DNA of 58,976 nt, from the NCBI GenBank assembly GCA_964406515.1, contig CAYORV010000003.1:1-58976 (forward strand). The letters are read 5' to 3'. The notes beneath the pieces are model-generated. The model ran no database searches and was not told the origin of the DNA. It saw nothing but the letters and a program-made list of their open reading frames with translations. A program made the translations under genes and the position numbers. The stretch is from JAGLWP01 sp964406515. Its GTDB lineage: Archaea > Nanobdellota > Nanobdellia > Pacearchaeales > GW2011-AR1. Shown in pieces: positions 32,488 to 40,732 of the stretch. How positions within the stretch are numbered: position 1 is the first letter of the stretch; each line of letters starts with the position of its first letter.

Positions 32488-33042
32488 TCACTGTTCAGCA
32501 ACCTCTGCCTTCCCATCTTCAATTAAAATCTTAGCTATCTCACTAGGGATATTTGCAACTTGCCCTTTTTCAAATCCCCCCATTTTTTCTCCATCCATAC
32601 CAACAAATTCCTCAACATCCTCTTTAAATATAACTAATTCATTTTTTTGCTTCTCTTGTTTTTTTCCATTAAAAAGATTATTCAATTTTTTATCAGAAGC
32701 ATCTAAACAAACCATTAATTCCTCAAACAATTCTTTTTCAAAATCAAGCATATTATCAAAATCTTGTTTTGAAATTCCAGTTTCAGTAGCAATTAAAACC
32801 AAACTCAAAATCTTCTTCCTTCTTCTTGTAATCAATTCCTTAAACAAGGTCTTCGCATTTTCAAGTTGCTTCTTTGTTTTATCAATAACATCCGAAAAAG
32901 AATCATCTTCCTTCATAGAAATCTCTTTCTTTTCTCTCATATACTCTGCAACATCAATTACAAATTTCTTGGGCAGTTGCTGCAATTGCTCTGCATATCT
33001 TTCTTTTCTCGCAGCTTCATAAATGTCGTTGTATGTTATCAT
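32488..33042 (-). CDS. gins51: GINS complex subunit Gins51
   Basis: 184 residues. Part of the replicative CMG-like helicase with MCM and RecJ/Cdc45-like protein. Helical A domain (MITYNDIYEAARKERYAEQL, FVIDVAEYMREKKEI, RRRKKILSLVLIA) then a small C-terminal B domain (about 140-180: VEEFVGMDGEKMGGFEKGQ), the Sld5/Psf1-like order. A RecJ-like gene is at 40.7 kb. Confidence 0.9.
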   Translation of the reverse strand: MITYNDIYEAARKERYAEQLQQLPKKFVIDVAEYMREKKEISMKEDDSFSDVIDKTKKQLENAKTLFKELITRRRKKILSLVLIATETGISKQDFDNMLDFEKELFEELMVCLDASDKKLNNLFNGKKQEKQKNELVIFKEDVEEFVGMDGEKMGGFEKGQVANIPSEIAKILIEDGKAEVAEQ

Positions 33043-33093
33043 CTAAAAAGAAATAATCAAAGACTTTTAATGATTATTATAATGAAGTGCAAT

Positions 33094-33254
33094 CAGGCTT
33101 GACCTATCTTAAAGGAAGTTTCGTAAAAGAAACCCTTGGTTCTTTATCAGGCTTGACCCTAACTTAAAGGAGATGTCATAAGAAGAACCTTATTCTTTAT
33201 CAGGCTTGACCCTATCTTAAAGGAGATGTCATAAGAAGAACCTTGGTTCTTTTT
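33094..33254. repeat. Three tandem family B units (53-54 nt each)
   Basis: Units at 33094-33147, 33148-33200 and 33201-33254. Each has CAGGCTTGACC, then CTTAAAGGAG, then a hairpin such as AAGAACC-TT-GGTTCTT. Units 2 and 3 are nearly identical; unit 1 differs in the centre. No unique spacers separate them, so this is not a CRISPR array. It fills the gap between gins51 and the phosphoglycerate mutase gene. Confidence 0.9.
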
Positions 33255-33255
33255 A

Positions 33256-34500
33256 TTATTTCACAAACCCTACCTTCTTCAATAATTCCTTGCCCAGAAT
33301 CCTTCCTAATTTGCCCTTTCTTGCTTCTTTCTCACAAAATTTCTTCTCTTTTGGAGGAGAATCATTATAAAAAAGTACAGGCACAGGGTCAGCAGAATGT
33401 GTTTTTAATTTGCAGGGTGTTGAATGGTCTGCTGTTACTACCACCTTAATTTTATTTGGAGGAGCAAATTTCCTTAAAAAATTAAATAATGTCTTATCAA
33501 TATATTCTAACATCATCTTCTTTTCAGCTGGCTTGTTATCATGCCCAGCAGTATCTGTCTCTTTAATGTGCACATAAGCATAATCTGCACTTTTACGATT
33601 TTTCTTCAAAACTTTAATCGAAAATTTACAAGCTTTCGCCAAGCTCTCATAAAGATTTGCATAAACATCTAATTTCTTTAATTCAGGTTGCTCAAAATGA
33701 AAAGTTTTCATTCCAGAAACTTTAGAAAATCCAACTTCCAAGGGCATATAAGCAGCAGATACCCATTTTTTATAAGGCTTTAACTTTGGAGGTTCAATAC
33801 CAGGTCCACGAATAAGCAAATAATTCGCAGGCATTAATCCTCTTCTCTTTCTTTCTATATTAATCGGATGATTGTTGAGAACTTCGTAAGCCTTCTCTAA
33901 AAATTCATTAATTATATTTACAGTATAATAAGTATTTTCTTCATCATCAAAAGGTTTACAAGAAGTAATTTTATCAACTGGTGCAGCTTTTCCTTGTGAA
34001 TAAGTTAAATCATTCCCAGAAATATTATCTGAAAAACCCCCTCTTAAAATCAAAACAGCTCTATGCCGAACAGTCGGCTGAAAAATAAATTCACAAGGAA
34101 GTTTTATTTTATTATTAATTGCTTTTGCTAATCCTTCTGATTCAAGAGTAGTTAAGGTTCTCCCAGCTCTCCTATCAATCATATTTCCCTTTTCCAAAGA
34201 ATCTATCGTAGAAAAATTAACTCTTAAAGCCAAGTCCCCTCTTGTCAATTTAATATCAGTTCCTCTTGCTTCTAATTGTCCCCTTGTACTTGAAATTAAT
34301 TCATTACCAAAAATAGAAACAATTGCTTCGTCAGATTCTGGAACAAAACTTGGTCTAACAGGATGCATATACCCCATTTCTCCACGAGTTGCTAAGAAAT
34401 CAAGATTAGGAGTTTCTGCAGCCTCTAAAGGAGTCTTCCCATCAAGTTGTTTACAGGGCAAATCGCCCATTCCATCAATAATAACTAACACACCTTTCAT
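33256..34500 (-). CDS. apgM: 2,3-bisphosphoglycerate-independent phosphoglycerate mutase (archaeal type)
   Basis: 414 residues. Interconverts 3- and 2-phosphoglycerate. Alkaline-phosphatase superfamily signatures: VLVIIDGMGDLP at the start with metal Asp, TPNLDFLATRGEMGYMHPV, VKETDTAGHD-like IKETDTAGHDNKP (about 315-327) and VVTADHSTPCKLKTHSADPVP (about 355-375). Length is normal for the archaeal ApgM group. The stop lies next to the tandem repeats. Confidence 0.95.
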   Translation of the reverse strand: MKGVLVIIDGMGDLPCKQLDGKTPLEAAETPNLDFLATRGEMGYMHPVRPSFVPESDEAIVSIFGNELISSTRGQLEARGTDIKLTRGDLALRVNFSTIDSLEKGNMIDRRAGRTLTTLESEGLAKAINNKIKLPCEFIFQPTVRHRAVLILRGGFSDNISGNDLTYSQGKAAPVDKITSCKPFDDEENTYYTVNIINEFLEKAYEVLNNHPINIERKRRGLMPANYLLIRGPGIEPPKLKPYKKWVSAAYMPLEVGFSKVSGMKTFHFEQPELKKLDVYANLYESLAKACKFSIKVLKKNRKSADYAYVHIKETDTAGHDNKPAEKKMMLEYIDKTLFNFLRKFAPPNKIKVVVTADHSTPCKLKTHSADPVPVLFYNDSPPKEKKFCEKEARKGKLGRILGKELLKKVGFVK

Positions 34501-34578
34501 ATTTTTATGACAACCCTATTCTTTATAAAAATTTATGTTAATGAAAAACATTATAAATCTTTGAGAGTTGAAGAGAGT

Positions 34579-35700
34579 ATGTTTAAACTTCTAAAAGAAA
34601 AAATAAAGGGCTGGACAAAAAGAGTTTCAGAAGGAATAGAAGACGAAGAAGGGCCTGAAAAAATCCCACAAAAACAAGAGAAAGAAAAGAAAAAGGTAGT
34701 AAAACCTAAGAAAAAAGAGATAAAGATTCCTCTAAAAATTAATTATCCTGCAATTATGCCAGACACAGAATATTTAGAAAGAGAACTCAAAAAAGTGGAT
34801 GAAGAAGAAAAATCAAAAGACAAAAAATCGTTCTTTAAAAAAATTTCAAAAGTGAAAATTTCTGAAAAAAACTTTGAAACTTATGCTGAAGAACTCGAAA
34901 TGTTGCTTTTAGAAAACAATGTTGCTTTTGAGGTTACAGAAAAAATCATTCAAGAATTAAAAGAAAAAATAATTGGAAAAGAATTTTTAAAAAAAGAACT
35001 TGAAGAAGAAATAACAGAAGCATTTAAAGAAATAATTAGAGAAATCTTAATTACCCCTCCAGATTTAATGGATGAAGTAAAAGAGAAATTAACAGACCAG
35101 TCAAAAGACCCTTATGTTATTTTATTCTGCGGGATAAATGGTTCTGGCAAAACAACAACAATCGCAAAGATTGCAGATAATTTAAAGGACCGCGGAGTTT
35201 CTTGTGTCATTGCGGCAGCAGATACATTCAGGGCCGCTTCAATTGAACAAATAAAAGAACATGGAGAAAAAGTTGGAGCAAGAGTTATTTCACATGAATA
35301 TGGTTCAGATCCTGCTGCAGTAGCATTTGATGCAGTAAAATATGCAAAAAAGAATTTCATAAGATGCGTGCTCATAGATACTGCCGGACGAATGCATACT
35401 GAAAAAAATCTGTTAAAAGAAATAGAAAAAATTGCAAAAGTTGCTAAACCAGATTTAAAGATTTTTGTAGGAGAAAGTATTACTGGAAACGATGCAATAG
35501 AACAAGTAAAAAGTTTTGATTGGGCAATAGGAATAGACGGAATTGTTTTGACAAAAGCAGACATTGACGAAAAAGGCGGAACCTCTTTATCTGTAGGATA
35601 TGTCACAAAAAAACCAATCTATTATCTTGGCACAGGTCAAGCTTATGACAAAATTGAACAATTTGACAAAGAGAAGTTTATTGAAAGGTTGGGATTATAG
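34579..35700 (+). CDS. ftsY: Signal recognition particle receptor FtsY
   Basis: 373 residues. Docks ribosome-SRP complexes at the membrane. A charged Lys/Glu N-terminal A region (about 1-70), a helical N domain, then the G domain: GINGSGKTTT, DTFRAASIEQ, LIDTAGRMHTEKN and the TKADIDEKGG closing loop, ending in GTGQAYDKIEQFD. The ATG at 34579 follows ACATTATAAATC by about 27 nt; a farther upstream in-frame ATG at 34507 would overlap this promoter. SRP54 is the next-but-one gene. Confidence 0.95.
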   Translation: MFKLLKEKIKGWTKRVSEGIEDEEGPEKIPQKQEKEKKKVVKPKKKEIKIPLKINYPAIMPDTEYLERELKKVDEEEKSKDKKSFFKKISKVKISEKNFETYAEELEMLLLENNVAFEVTEKIIQELKEKIIGKEFLKKELEEEITEAFKEIIREILITPPDLMDEVKEKLTDQSKDPYVILFCGINGSGKTTTIAKIADNLKDRGVSCVIAAADTFRAASIEQIKEHGEKVGARVISHEYGSDPAAVAFDAVKYAKKNFIRCVLIDTAGRMHTEKNLLKEIEKIAKVAKPDLKIFVGESITGNDAIEQVKSFDWAIGIDGIVLTKADIDEKGGTSLSVGYVTKKPIYYLGTGQAYDKIEQFDKEKFIERLGL

Positions 35701-35734
35701 AAAATCTTTTATAGTAAAAATTCTTTATTTGTTC

Positions 35735-35908
35735 ATGTATAGTTTAAAGAGATTAAATGGGATCTTAGATGAATATTTAGAAAGAAATATTTCAGAAAAC
35801 CAAACTCCTAATCCAATAATCTCCTCCAATCCAATTAATGAGCACATCAAATTTAAGATTGATTTAAGAACAGGAAAAATGGAAACAATTATTAAAAAAA
35901 TCTTCTAA
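35735..35908 (+). CDS. Hypothetical protein, 57 residues
   Basis: Begins MYSLKRLNGILDEYLERNIS; the second half is hydrophilic (KFKIDLRTGKMETIIKKIF). The ATG lies about 25 nt after TTTTATAGTAAA, a plausible leaderless promoter between ftsY and the SRP54 gene. Not recognised; the reading frame stays open upstream into ftsY, so the start relies on the promoter. Confidence 0.55.
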   Translation: MYSLKRLNGILDEYLERNISENQTPNPIISSNPINEHIKFKIDLRTGKMETIIKKIF

Positions 35909-35953
35909 ATTATAAACCCAAAATTTATTAACCTTTAATTTGCTATTTCTATT

Positions 35954-37330
35954 ATGTTAGAAAAATTAGGAGACGTTCTTAGAAAAGCTACAGATAAGAT
36001 AGCAAATGCCATATTTGTAGATAAAGATTTAGTGGATTCAATAATCAGGGATTTACAACGAGCACTTATAGAAGCAGACATGAATGTTGTTTTAGTTAAG
36101 CAACTCAGCGATAAGATAAAAAAAGCATCTATGGATGAACGGATTAAAGGAATAGAAAAAAAAGAGCATTTGATTAAGCTTCTTCATGATGAATTACTAC
36201 ATATTCTTGGAGAGAAAAAAGAATTAAAATTACAAAAAGGACAGAATAGAATTATACTTCTTGGTTTATATGGTGCAGGGAAAACAACTACAATTTCTAA
36301 AATAGGAAATTACTTCGCAAAGAGAGGAAACAAGGTGGCACTTATCGGACTTGATGTTCACAGACCCGCAGCACCAGAACAATTAAAACAATTAGGAGAA
36401 AAACATAAACTAAATTATTTTATTGATGCTAAAGAAAAAGACCCATTAAAAATCTGGAAAAAATACAAAAAAGAGCTCAAAGATTATGATTTAATTCTTA
36501 TAGATACTGCAGGAAGACATAATTTAGATAAAGAATTAATCAAAGAAGTAAAATCATTAGATAAAGAAATAAAACCCACAGAAAGAATTCTTGTTATGCC
36601 TGCAGATATTGGTCAAGCTGCAAAACAACAAGCTCAAGCATTTGAAGAAGCTGTAAATATTTCTGGAGTAATTATTACAAGAATGGATTCAACTGCAAAA
36701 GCAGGTGGAGCATTAACAGCCTGTGCAGAAACAAAAGCCCCTGTTTATTTTATAGGAACAGGAGAAAAAATAAATGATTTAGAAGAATTCGATCCAGAAA
36801 GATTTCTTTCAAGATTGCTTGGAATGGGCGACCTTCAAACTTTAATAGAAAAAATAAAGTCTGTAACAGATGAAGATAAACAAAAAGCAGTTCAAAAAAG
36901 AATTGATGAGGGCAAGCTTTCATTAGAAGATGTTGTTGAACAAGTCAAATCAATGGGTTCGTTGGGAGGGTTTGATAAGATTAAAGGAATGATTCCAGGA
37001 TTTGCAAACATAAAAGATAAAATTCCAGAAGATATGATAGGAGGACAAGAAGAAAAAATTGCAAAATGGGAACATATCATAAAGAGCATGACATCAGAAG
37101 AAAAAGAAAACCCAGAAATATTGGAAAAGCAAACTTCGCGTATTTCAAGAATAGCCAAAGGAGCAGGAGTCAGTAGCACAGATGTTCGTTCACTTCTCAA
37201 ACAATATAAGATGCTTAATGAAATGATGAAGGGCGGAATGGATGATATGGACATGTCGCAAGGAATGAGCCAAAAGCAAATGATGAAGATGGCCAAAAAG
37301 ATGATGAAAGGCGGGAAGATGAAGTTTTAG
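35954..37330 (+). CDS. srp54: Signal recognition particle protein SRP54
   Basis: 458 residues. Binds signal peptides and 7S RNA, and partners FtsY. N domain at 1-95; G domain with GLYGAGKTTT (the usual GLQGSGKTTT with two changes), DVHRPAAPEQLKQLG, LIDTAGRH and TRMDSTAKAGG; methionine-rich M domain from about 310 with GSLGGFDKIKGMIPG and a C-terminal Met-Lys-rich tail. Confidence 0.96.
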   Translation: MLEKLGDVLRKATDKIANAIFVDKDLVDSIIRDLQRALIEADMNVVLVKQLSDKIKKASMDERIKGIEKKEHLIKLLHDELLHILGEKKELKLQKGQNRIILLGLYGAGKTTTISKIGNYFAKRGNKVALIGLDVHRPAAPEQLKQLGEKHKLNYFIDAKEKDPLKIWKKYKKELKDYDLILIDTAGRHNLDKELIKEVKSLDKEIKPTERILVMPADIGQAAKQQAQAFEEAVNISGVIITRMDSTAKAGGALTACAETKAPVYFIGTGEKINDLEEFDPERFLSRLLGMGDLQTLIEKIKSVTDEDKQKAVQKRIDEGKLSLEDVVEQVKSMGSLGGFDKIKGMIPGFANIKDKIPEDMIGGQEEKIAKWEHIIKSMTSEEKENPEILEKQTSRISRIAKGAGVSSTDVRSLLKQYKMLNEMMKGGMDDMDMSQGMSQKQMMKMAKKMMKGGKMKF

Positions 37331-37375
37331 GAAAAAACAAAATCCTATAGGAAATAAAAGATTAGTTAATTTAAA

Positions 37376-38032
37376 ATGGAAAAAATATTAGCGAATATAA
37401 AAAAAGGACATCTCTTAATATATTTTTTAGGGGTATCCCTCTCCCTCATATTCTTTTTACTCCAAAGCAAAACATGTAATGTGATTGGATTAATAGGTTT
37501 TATTATAATTCACTTATATGCCATTAAGGAAAAAAATCTTCTTTCCAGAATTTTTGGAGCAATTTATACTTTTATTTTTATCTTTTATCTAATAATTTAT
37601 CTTTCAATGGCTGTTGGAGAAATAAATATAACAGTAGTTTCTATTATCATATTCACAATTATCTTGCTTCTCGGGAGTGTAACAATTTACTTTTTAATTT
37701 TGAATAAAAGCAAAAATATCATCAGTATAACTTTAGGCTATCTTGGTCTTGCACTTAGTATAATTTTATTATTTGGATTTATTTTTTCCATACTGGGAAT
37801 GAATGCAGATAACCAGATAAAGGGACCAGACAATCAGTCCATAAAAGGAGTTTGGAACTATGTGGGTTTTAGTGCATCAAGTTTTTATGCTATTAATTTT
37901 GGCGAAGTCCCCCAGGGAATTTCAAGAGTATTCTCTTATATAGAGATTGCGATTAGTTTTATAATCCATATAATCATTTTAGGAGGAATCATAAATTCCC
38001 CTAAAAAACCGACACTATTAAAAAATGCCTAA
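37376..38032 (+). CDS. Multi-pass membrane protein, 218 residues
   Basis: About six hydrophobic segments, no recognised motifs. An extracytoplasmic-looking loop near 140-175 contains DNQIKGPDNQSIKG. The 3' end overlaps the Bud32 start by 8 nt, so the two may share a transcript without shared function. Confidence 0.65.
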   Translation: MEKILANIKKGHLLIYFLGVSLSLIFFLLQSKTCNVIGLIGFIIIHLYAIKEKNLLSRIFGAIYTFIFIFYLIIYLSMAVGEINITVVSIIIFTIILLLGSVTIYFLILNKSKNIISITLGYLGLALSIILLFGFIFSILGMNADNQIKGPDNQSIKGVWNYVGFSASSFYAINFGEVPQGISRVFSYIEIAISFIIHIIILGGIINSPKKPTLLKNA

Positions 38033-38726
38033 AACAATAGCACAAGGCGCAGAAGCAATCATCACCTTAGTAACTCCAACCTCGCTCTCAAAAAAATCTT
38101 CTTCTTTAACAACTTCTCAATCAATCGCGAGCCACAGCGAGCCATTTATTATAAAAGACCGCATTCCAAAAACATATCGCCTTCCAAAATTAGATAATAA
38201 AATCCGCTCGCGAAGAACTCGCTCAGAAACAAAACTTCTAGAAAAAGCCTCTTCAATTATCAACTCCCCCATCCCCCAACCTCAAAAAGATAAATTCAAA
38301 ATACAAATGCCTTACATAGATGGCAAAAAACTCTCTGAACATTTAGATTCTTTCTCATTACCAAAACAAAAACAAATCTGCAAACAAATTGGAGAATCAG
38401 TAGCAAAACTGCACAATGAAAATATAATTCACGGAGATTTAACAACAAGTAATATGATTCTAAAAGATAAAAAAATCTTCTTTATAGACTTCGGCCTTGG
38501 TTTTCAAAGCCACAAATACGAAGATAAAGCAGTTGACTTGCATCTTCTTCGTCAAGCACTTGAAGCAAAACACTTCAAACATTGGAAACAACTTTTTGAT
38601 GAAGTGATAAAGGGCTACCTCAGCAGAGGTTCTCGCACCCTCCTGGGGTGTAAAAAATCCCAAGATTTCAAAATAGTTTTAGAAAGATTAAAGGCTGTTG
38701 AAAAAAGAGGGAGATATAAACATTAA
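38025..38726 (+). CDS. bud32: Bud32-type KEOPS kinase with unusual insertions
   Basis: 233 residues. Small RIO-like kinase/ATPase of the KEOPS complex that makes t6A in ANN-decoding tRNAs. MPKTIAQGAEAII is the typical N-terminus; YRLPKLDNKIRSRRTRSETKLL, MPYIDGKKL, catalytic HGDLTTSNMI (about 133-142) and IDFGLGFQS (about 152-160) are intact, as is EDKAVDLHLLRQALEA. Unusual Ser/Thr-rich stretch at about 14-45 and a late segment LSRGSRTLLGCKKS that is richer in G+C than its surroundings. Confidence 0.92.
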   Translation: MPKTIAQGAEAIITLVTPTSLSKKSSSLTTSQSIASHSEPFIIKDRIPKTYRLPKLDNKIRSRRTRSETKLLEKASSIINSPIPQPQKDKFKIQMPYIDGKKLSEHLDSFSLPKQKQICKQIGESVAKLHNENIIHGDLTTSNMILKDKKIFFIDFGLGFQSHKYEDKAVDLHLLRQALEAKHFKHWKQLFDEVIKGYLSRGSRTLLGCKKSQDFKIVLERLKAVEKRGRYKH

Positions 38727-39257
38727 TTAAGAAATTATGTTTAACGTTCGACACAATTCTAACATTGAAGCAATATATTGATTACTAGACATTTCAGAAA
38801 TTTGAATTAGTTGATTTTCAGAAGCCAATCCAATAGAATAGTTCACAAGTGCAGAGATAGCCTCATCAACCTTTCCTTCAGGATGCCCAGAAAAAGCAGA
38901 AACAACACCTCTTCCATCATCAGCGATTGTTAGTGCAGAACCAAGATATCTCAAAAGCCCTTCATCAACTGTAGGTGCTCTCGATAATGCAGTTAAATCT
39001 TGATTATCCCTCCAATAAGAAATATTTCCAATCGCTTTTTCATGAGCAAGAAATGCGTATTTTGTCCTCTTTTCAGGAAGAGGGTTATTCCCTATCTCTG
39101 CAGATTCTAAGGCAAGCCTATTAGGACTATCAACATTAAACATGCCCAACACAAAATGACCATATTTCCTATCAGGATGTTCATTTCCACTCAACTTTTC
39201 CAAATTTGAAACTAACAAATCTGCATTCGCTTTAGCCATTTCAAACATATCCATCAT
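38727..39257 (-). CDS. Hypothetical protein, possibly GlcG/HbpS-like fold
   Basis: 176 residues, cytoplasmic. The central region (KYAFLAHEKAIGNISYWRDN, LGSALTIADDGRGVV, FSGHPEGKVDEAISALVNY) loosely follows the GlcG/HbpS pattern of a lysine-containing helix, a strand pair with a DGR turn, and a Gly-x-x-DE helix. I consider that similarity weak. Convergent with bud32. Confidence 0.6.
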   Translation of the reverse strand: MMDMFEMAKANADLLVSNLEKLSGNEHPDRKYGHFVLGMFNVDSPNRLALESAEIGNNPLPEKRTKYAFLAHEKAIGNISYWRDNQDLTALSRAPTVDEGLLRYLGSALTIADDGRGVVSAFSGHPEGKVDEAISALVNYSIGLASENQLIQISEMSSNQYIASMLELCRTLNIIS

Positions 39258-39316
39258 AAAAATTCAAGAATAAATCCCTTTTTAAATTTATCTTCTAAAA
39301 AATATAAAAGCATTAA

Positions 39317-39389
39317 TAGCCCCTCCAGGATTCGAACCTGGGTCACAGCCTTCAAAGGGCTGTATACTTGACCACTGTACTAAGGGGCT
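39317..39389 (-). tRNA. tRNA-Gln (TTG)
   Basis: 73 nt. Acceptor AGCCCCT/AGGGGCT with A1-U72 typical of archaeal tRNA-Gln; D stem GTAC/GTAT; anticodon stem CAGCC/GGCTG with loop CTTTGAA (anticodon TTG); T arm CCAGG-TTCGAAT-CCTGG. TATA box ATTTTATAAAT at 39412-39422. No terminal duplication, but a 15-nt family A trace (ATCTAGATTAATAAC) is at 39460-39474. Confidence 0.95.
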
Positions 39390-39508
39390 ATGAAAAACAA
39401 AACTTATCTTGATTTATAAAATTTACTAACCCACCTTATTCGTTAGAATTAAACCGCGAATCTAGATTAATAACTCTTCGATATGCGAGCTTACGAGCAC
39501 AAATTTTC

Positions 39509-40300
39509 TCACCCAAAAATTCTTTCATAATAAATCTCCCTATTAACTTCATGCCTTTTAGGATTTCTCGATTTAAGAAAATTCCCAAATCTCTTAGGCT
39601 TATATTTCTCTCCAATTAATGTTGCTGCTAATTTCTTATATTCAATACTTGCTTTTGAATTAGGCTTATATCTTGTAGAAGGAGTAAATTCTGCCAAAGA
39701 TTTCAAAATATCAATGTCGTGGGGAATAACTGCCATCACAGGAACTTCGGCCATATCTTCAATCTCACCAATATCCATCTCAAAATTTTTATTATGAACT
39801 TTATTTAAAACCAAACCAATAACAGGAGCACCCCGACGTTTTGCCATCTTAATTGCCTTAACAGTTGTTCTCAAAGTAGGATAATCTGGAGTAGCAACAG
39901 CAATAAGCCCATCAGAAGCCAGCACAACACCCAAAGTCTCTTCATTTAAAGCAGGAGAAGAATCAATCAAAACTACATCATATTTATTTTTCAAGGTCTT
40001 AAGTCTATTCGAAAGTTTCAAAGGGTTTGCATCTTTCCTATAAATCGAAGCAGGAAGAACATCAAAATTATCTAATTTGCAAATCGCCTTGTGAGCATTT
40101 GATTTTCTCTCAAGAACATTCTGAAGCGTGACCACTGGGTCAATTATATTCAAATGCAATCCCAAATTCGGAGCTGAAAGATTCCCATCAACTAACAAGA
40201 CTTTTCTACCAAAATCAGCCAAAGCATCACCCAAAGCAGACACAACAGAAGTCTTCCCAACACCTCCCTTCAAACTCAACACACCAATTGCCATCCCCAT
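39509..40300 (-). CDS. MinD/ParA-family ATPase
   Basis: 263 residues. Deviant Walker A LKGGVGKTSV (about 10-19), LLVDGNLSAPNLGLHL, VVLIDSSPALNEETL (Walker B region) and TPDYPTLRTTVKAI. No C-terminal amphipathic membrane-targeting helix of the bacterial MinD type is evident; the tail is basic. Probably spatial organisation or partitioning. The ATG is about 27 nt after an ATTATTTAAACAAT box; M3 is an alternative start. Confidence 0.9.
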   Translation of the reverse strand: MGMAIGVLSLKGGVGKTSVVSALGDALADFGRKVLLVDGNLSAPNLGLHLNIIDPVVTLQNVLERKSNAHKAICKLDNFDVLPASIYRKDANPLKLSNRLKTLKNKYDVVLIDSSPALNEETLGVVLASDGLIAVATPDYPTLRTTVKAIKMAKRRGAPVIGLVLNKVHNKNFEMDIGEIEDMAEVPVMAVIPHDIDILKSLAEFTPSTRYKPNSKASIEYKKLAATLIGEKYKPKRFGNFLKSRNPKRHEVNREIYYERIFG

Positions 40301-40377
40301 ATTATACCGAAAGAAATATTGTTTAAATAATTTTCATTAGTCATCGTAAGGTTTAAAAGATTAAATTGCGGTTTAAT

Positions 40378-40719
40378 ATGATGCCAAAAATAAAACAAGA
40401 AAAGGCCAAAGAAAAATCAAAAAAATTAACTCAAGAAGAGTTTGAAAAAAAAGTCTTAGACCTAGCAAAAAAAGGACTTACAAGTGAAAAAATCGGAGAA
40501 GAATTAAAGAAACAAAAGATTCATTCAAAAGAATATAAAAAGAAAATATCCGAAATACTCGGAGATAAATATGAAATTCCAGATATTAAAAACATAGCAA
40601 CAAAATTAGAAAAAATAAAGGCGCATTCTGAGAAAAATAAAGGTGATAAAAGATCTATGAGAGAGAAAGAACGAGTCGCAGCGCAATTAAGAAGAGCGAA
40701 AAAATATTTCAAAAAATAA
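40378..40719 (+). CDS. rps15: Ribosomal protein S15 (divergent, short)
   Basis: 113-114 residues (ATG codons at 40378 and 40381). The archaeal S15 architecture is recognisable: N-terminal helical domain with VLDLAKKGLTSEKIGEEL, GDKYEIPDIKNIATKLEKI and KGDKRSMREKERVAAQLRRAKKYFKK, but it is about 35 residues shorter than usual. The next gene is a RecJ-like nuclease, the S15-RecJ order seen in other archaea, which supports the assignment. Confidence 0.85.
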   Translation: MMPKIKQEKAKEKSKKLTQEEFEKKVLDLAKKGLTSEKIGEELKKQKIHSKEYKKKISEILGDKYEIPDIKNIATKLEKIKAHSEKNKGDKRSMREKERVAAQLRRAKKYFKK

Positions 40720-40732
40720 TTTCTATTTAAAG

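Noticed and set aside
33094..33254. Possible CRISPR array
   Set aside because: The three units are contiguous imperfect tandem repeats without unique spacers, and no cas genes are present.
39460..39474. Full family A element upstream of tRNA-Gln
   Set aside because: Only 15 nt match and the stem is not formed, so it is kept as a possible trace, not a copy.
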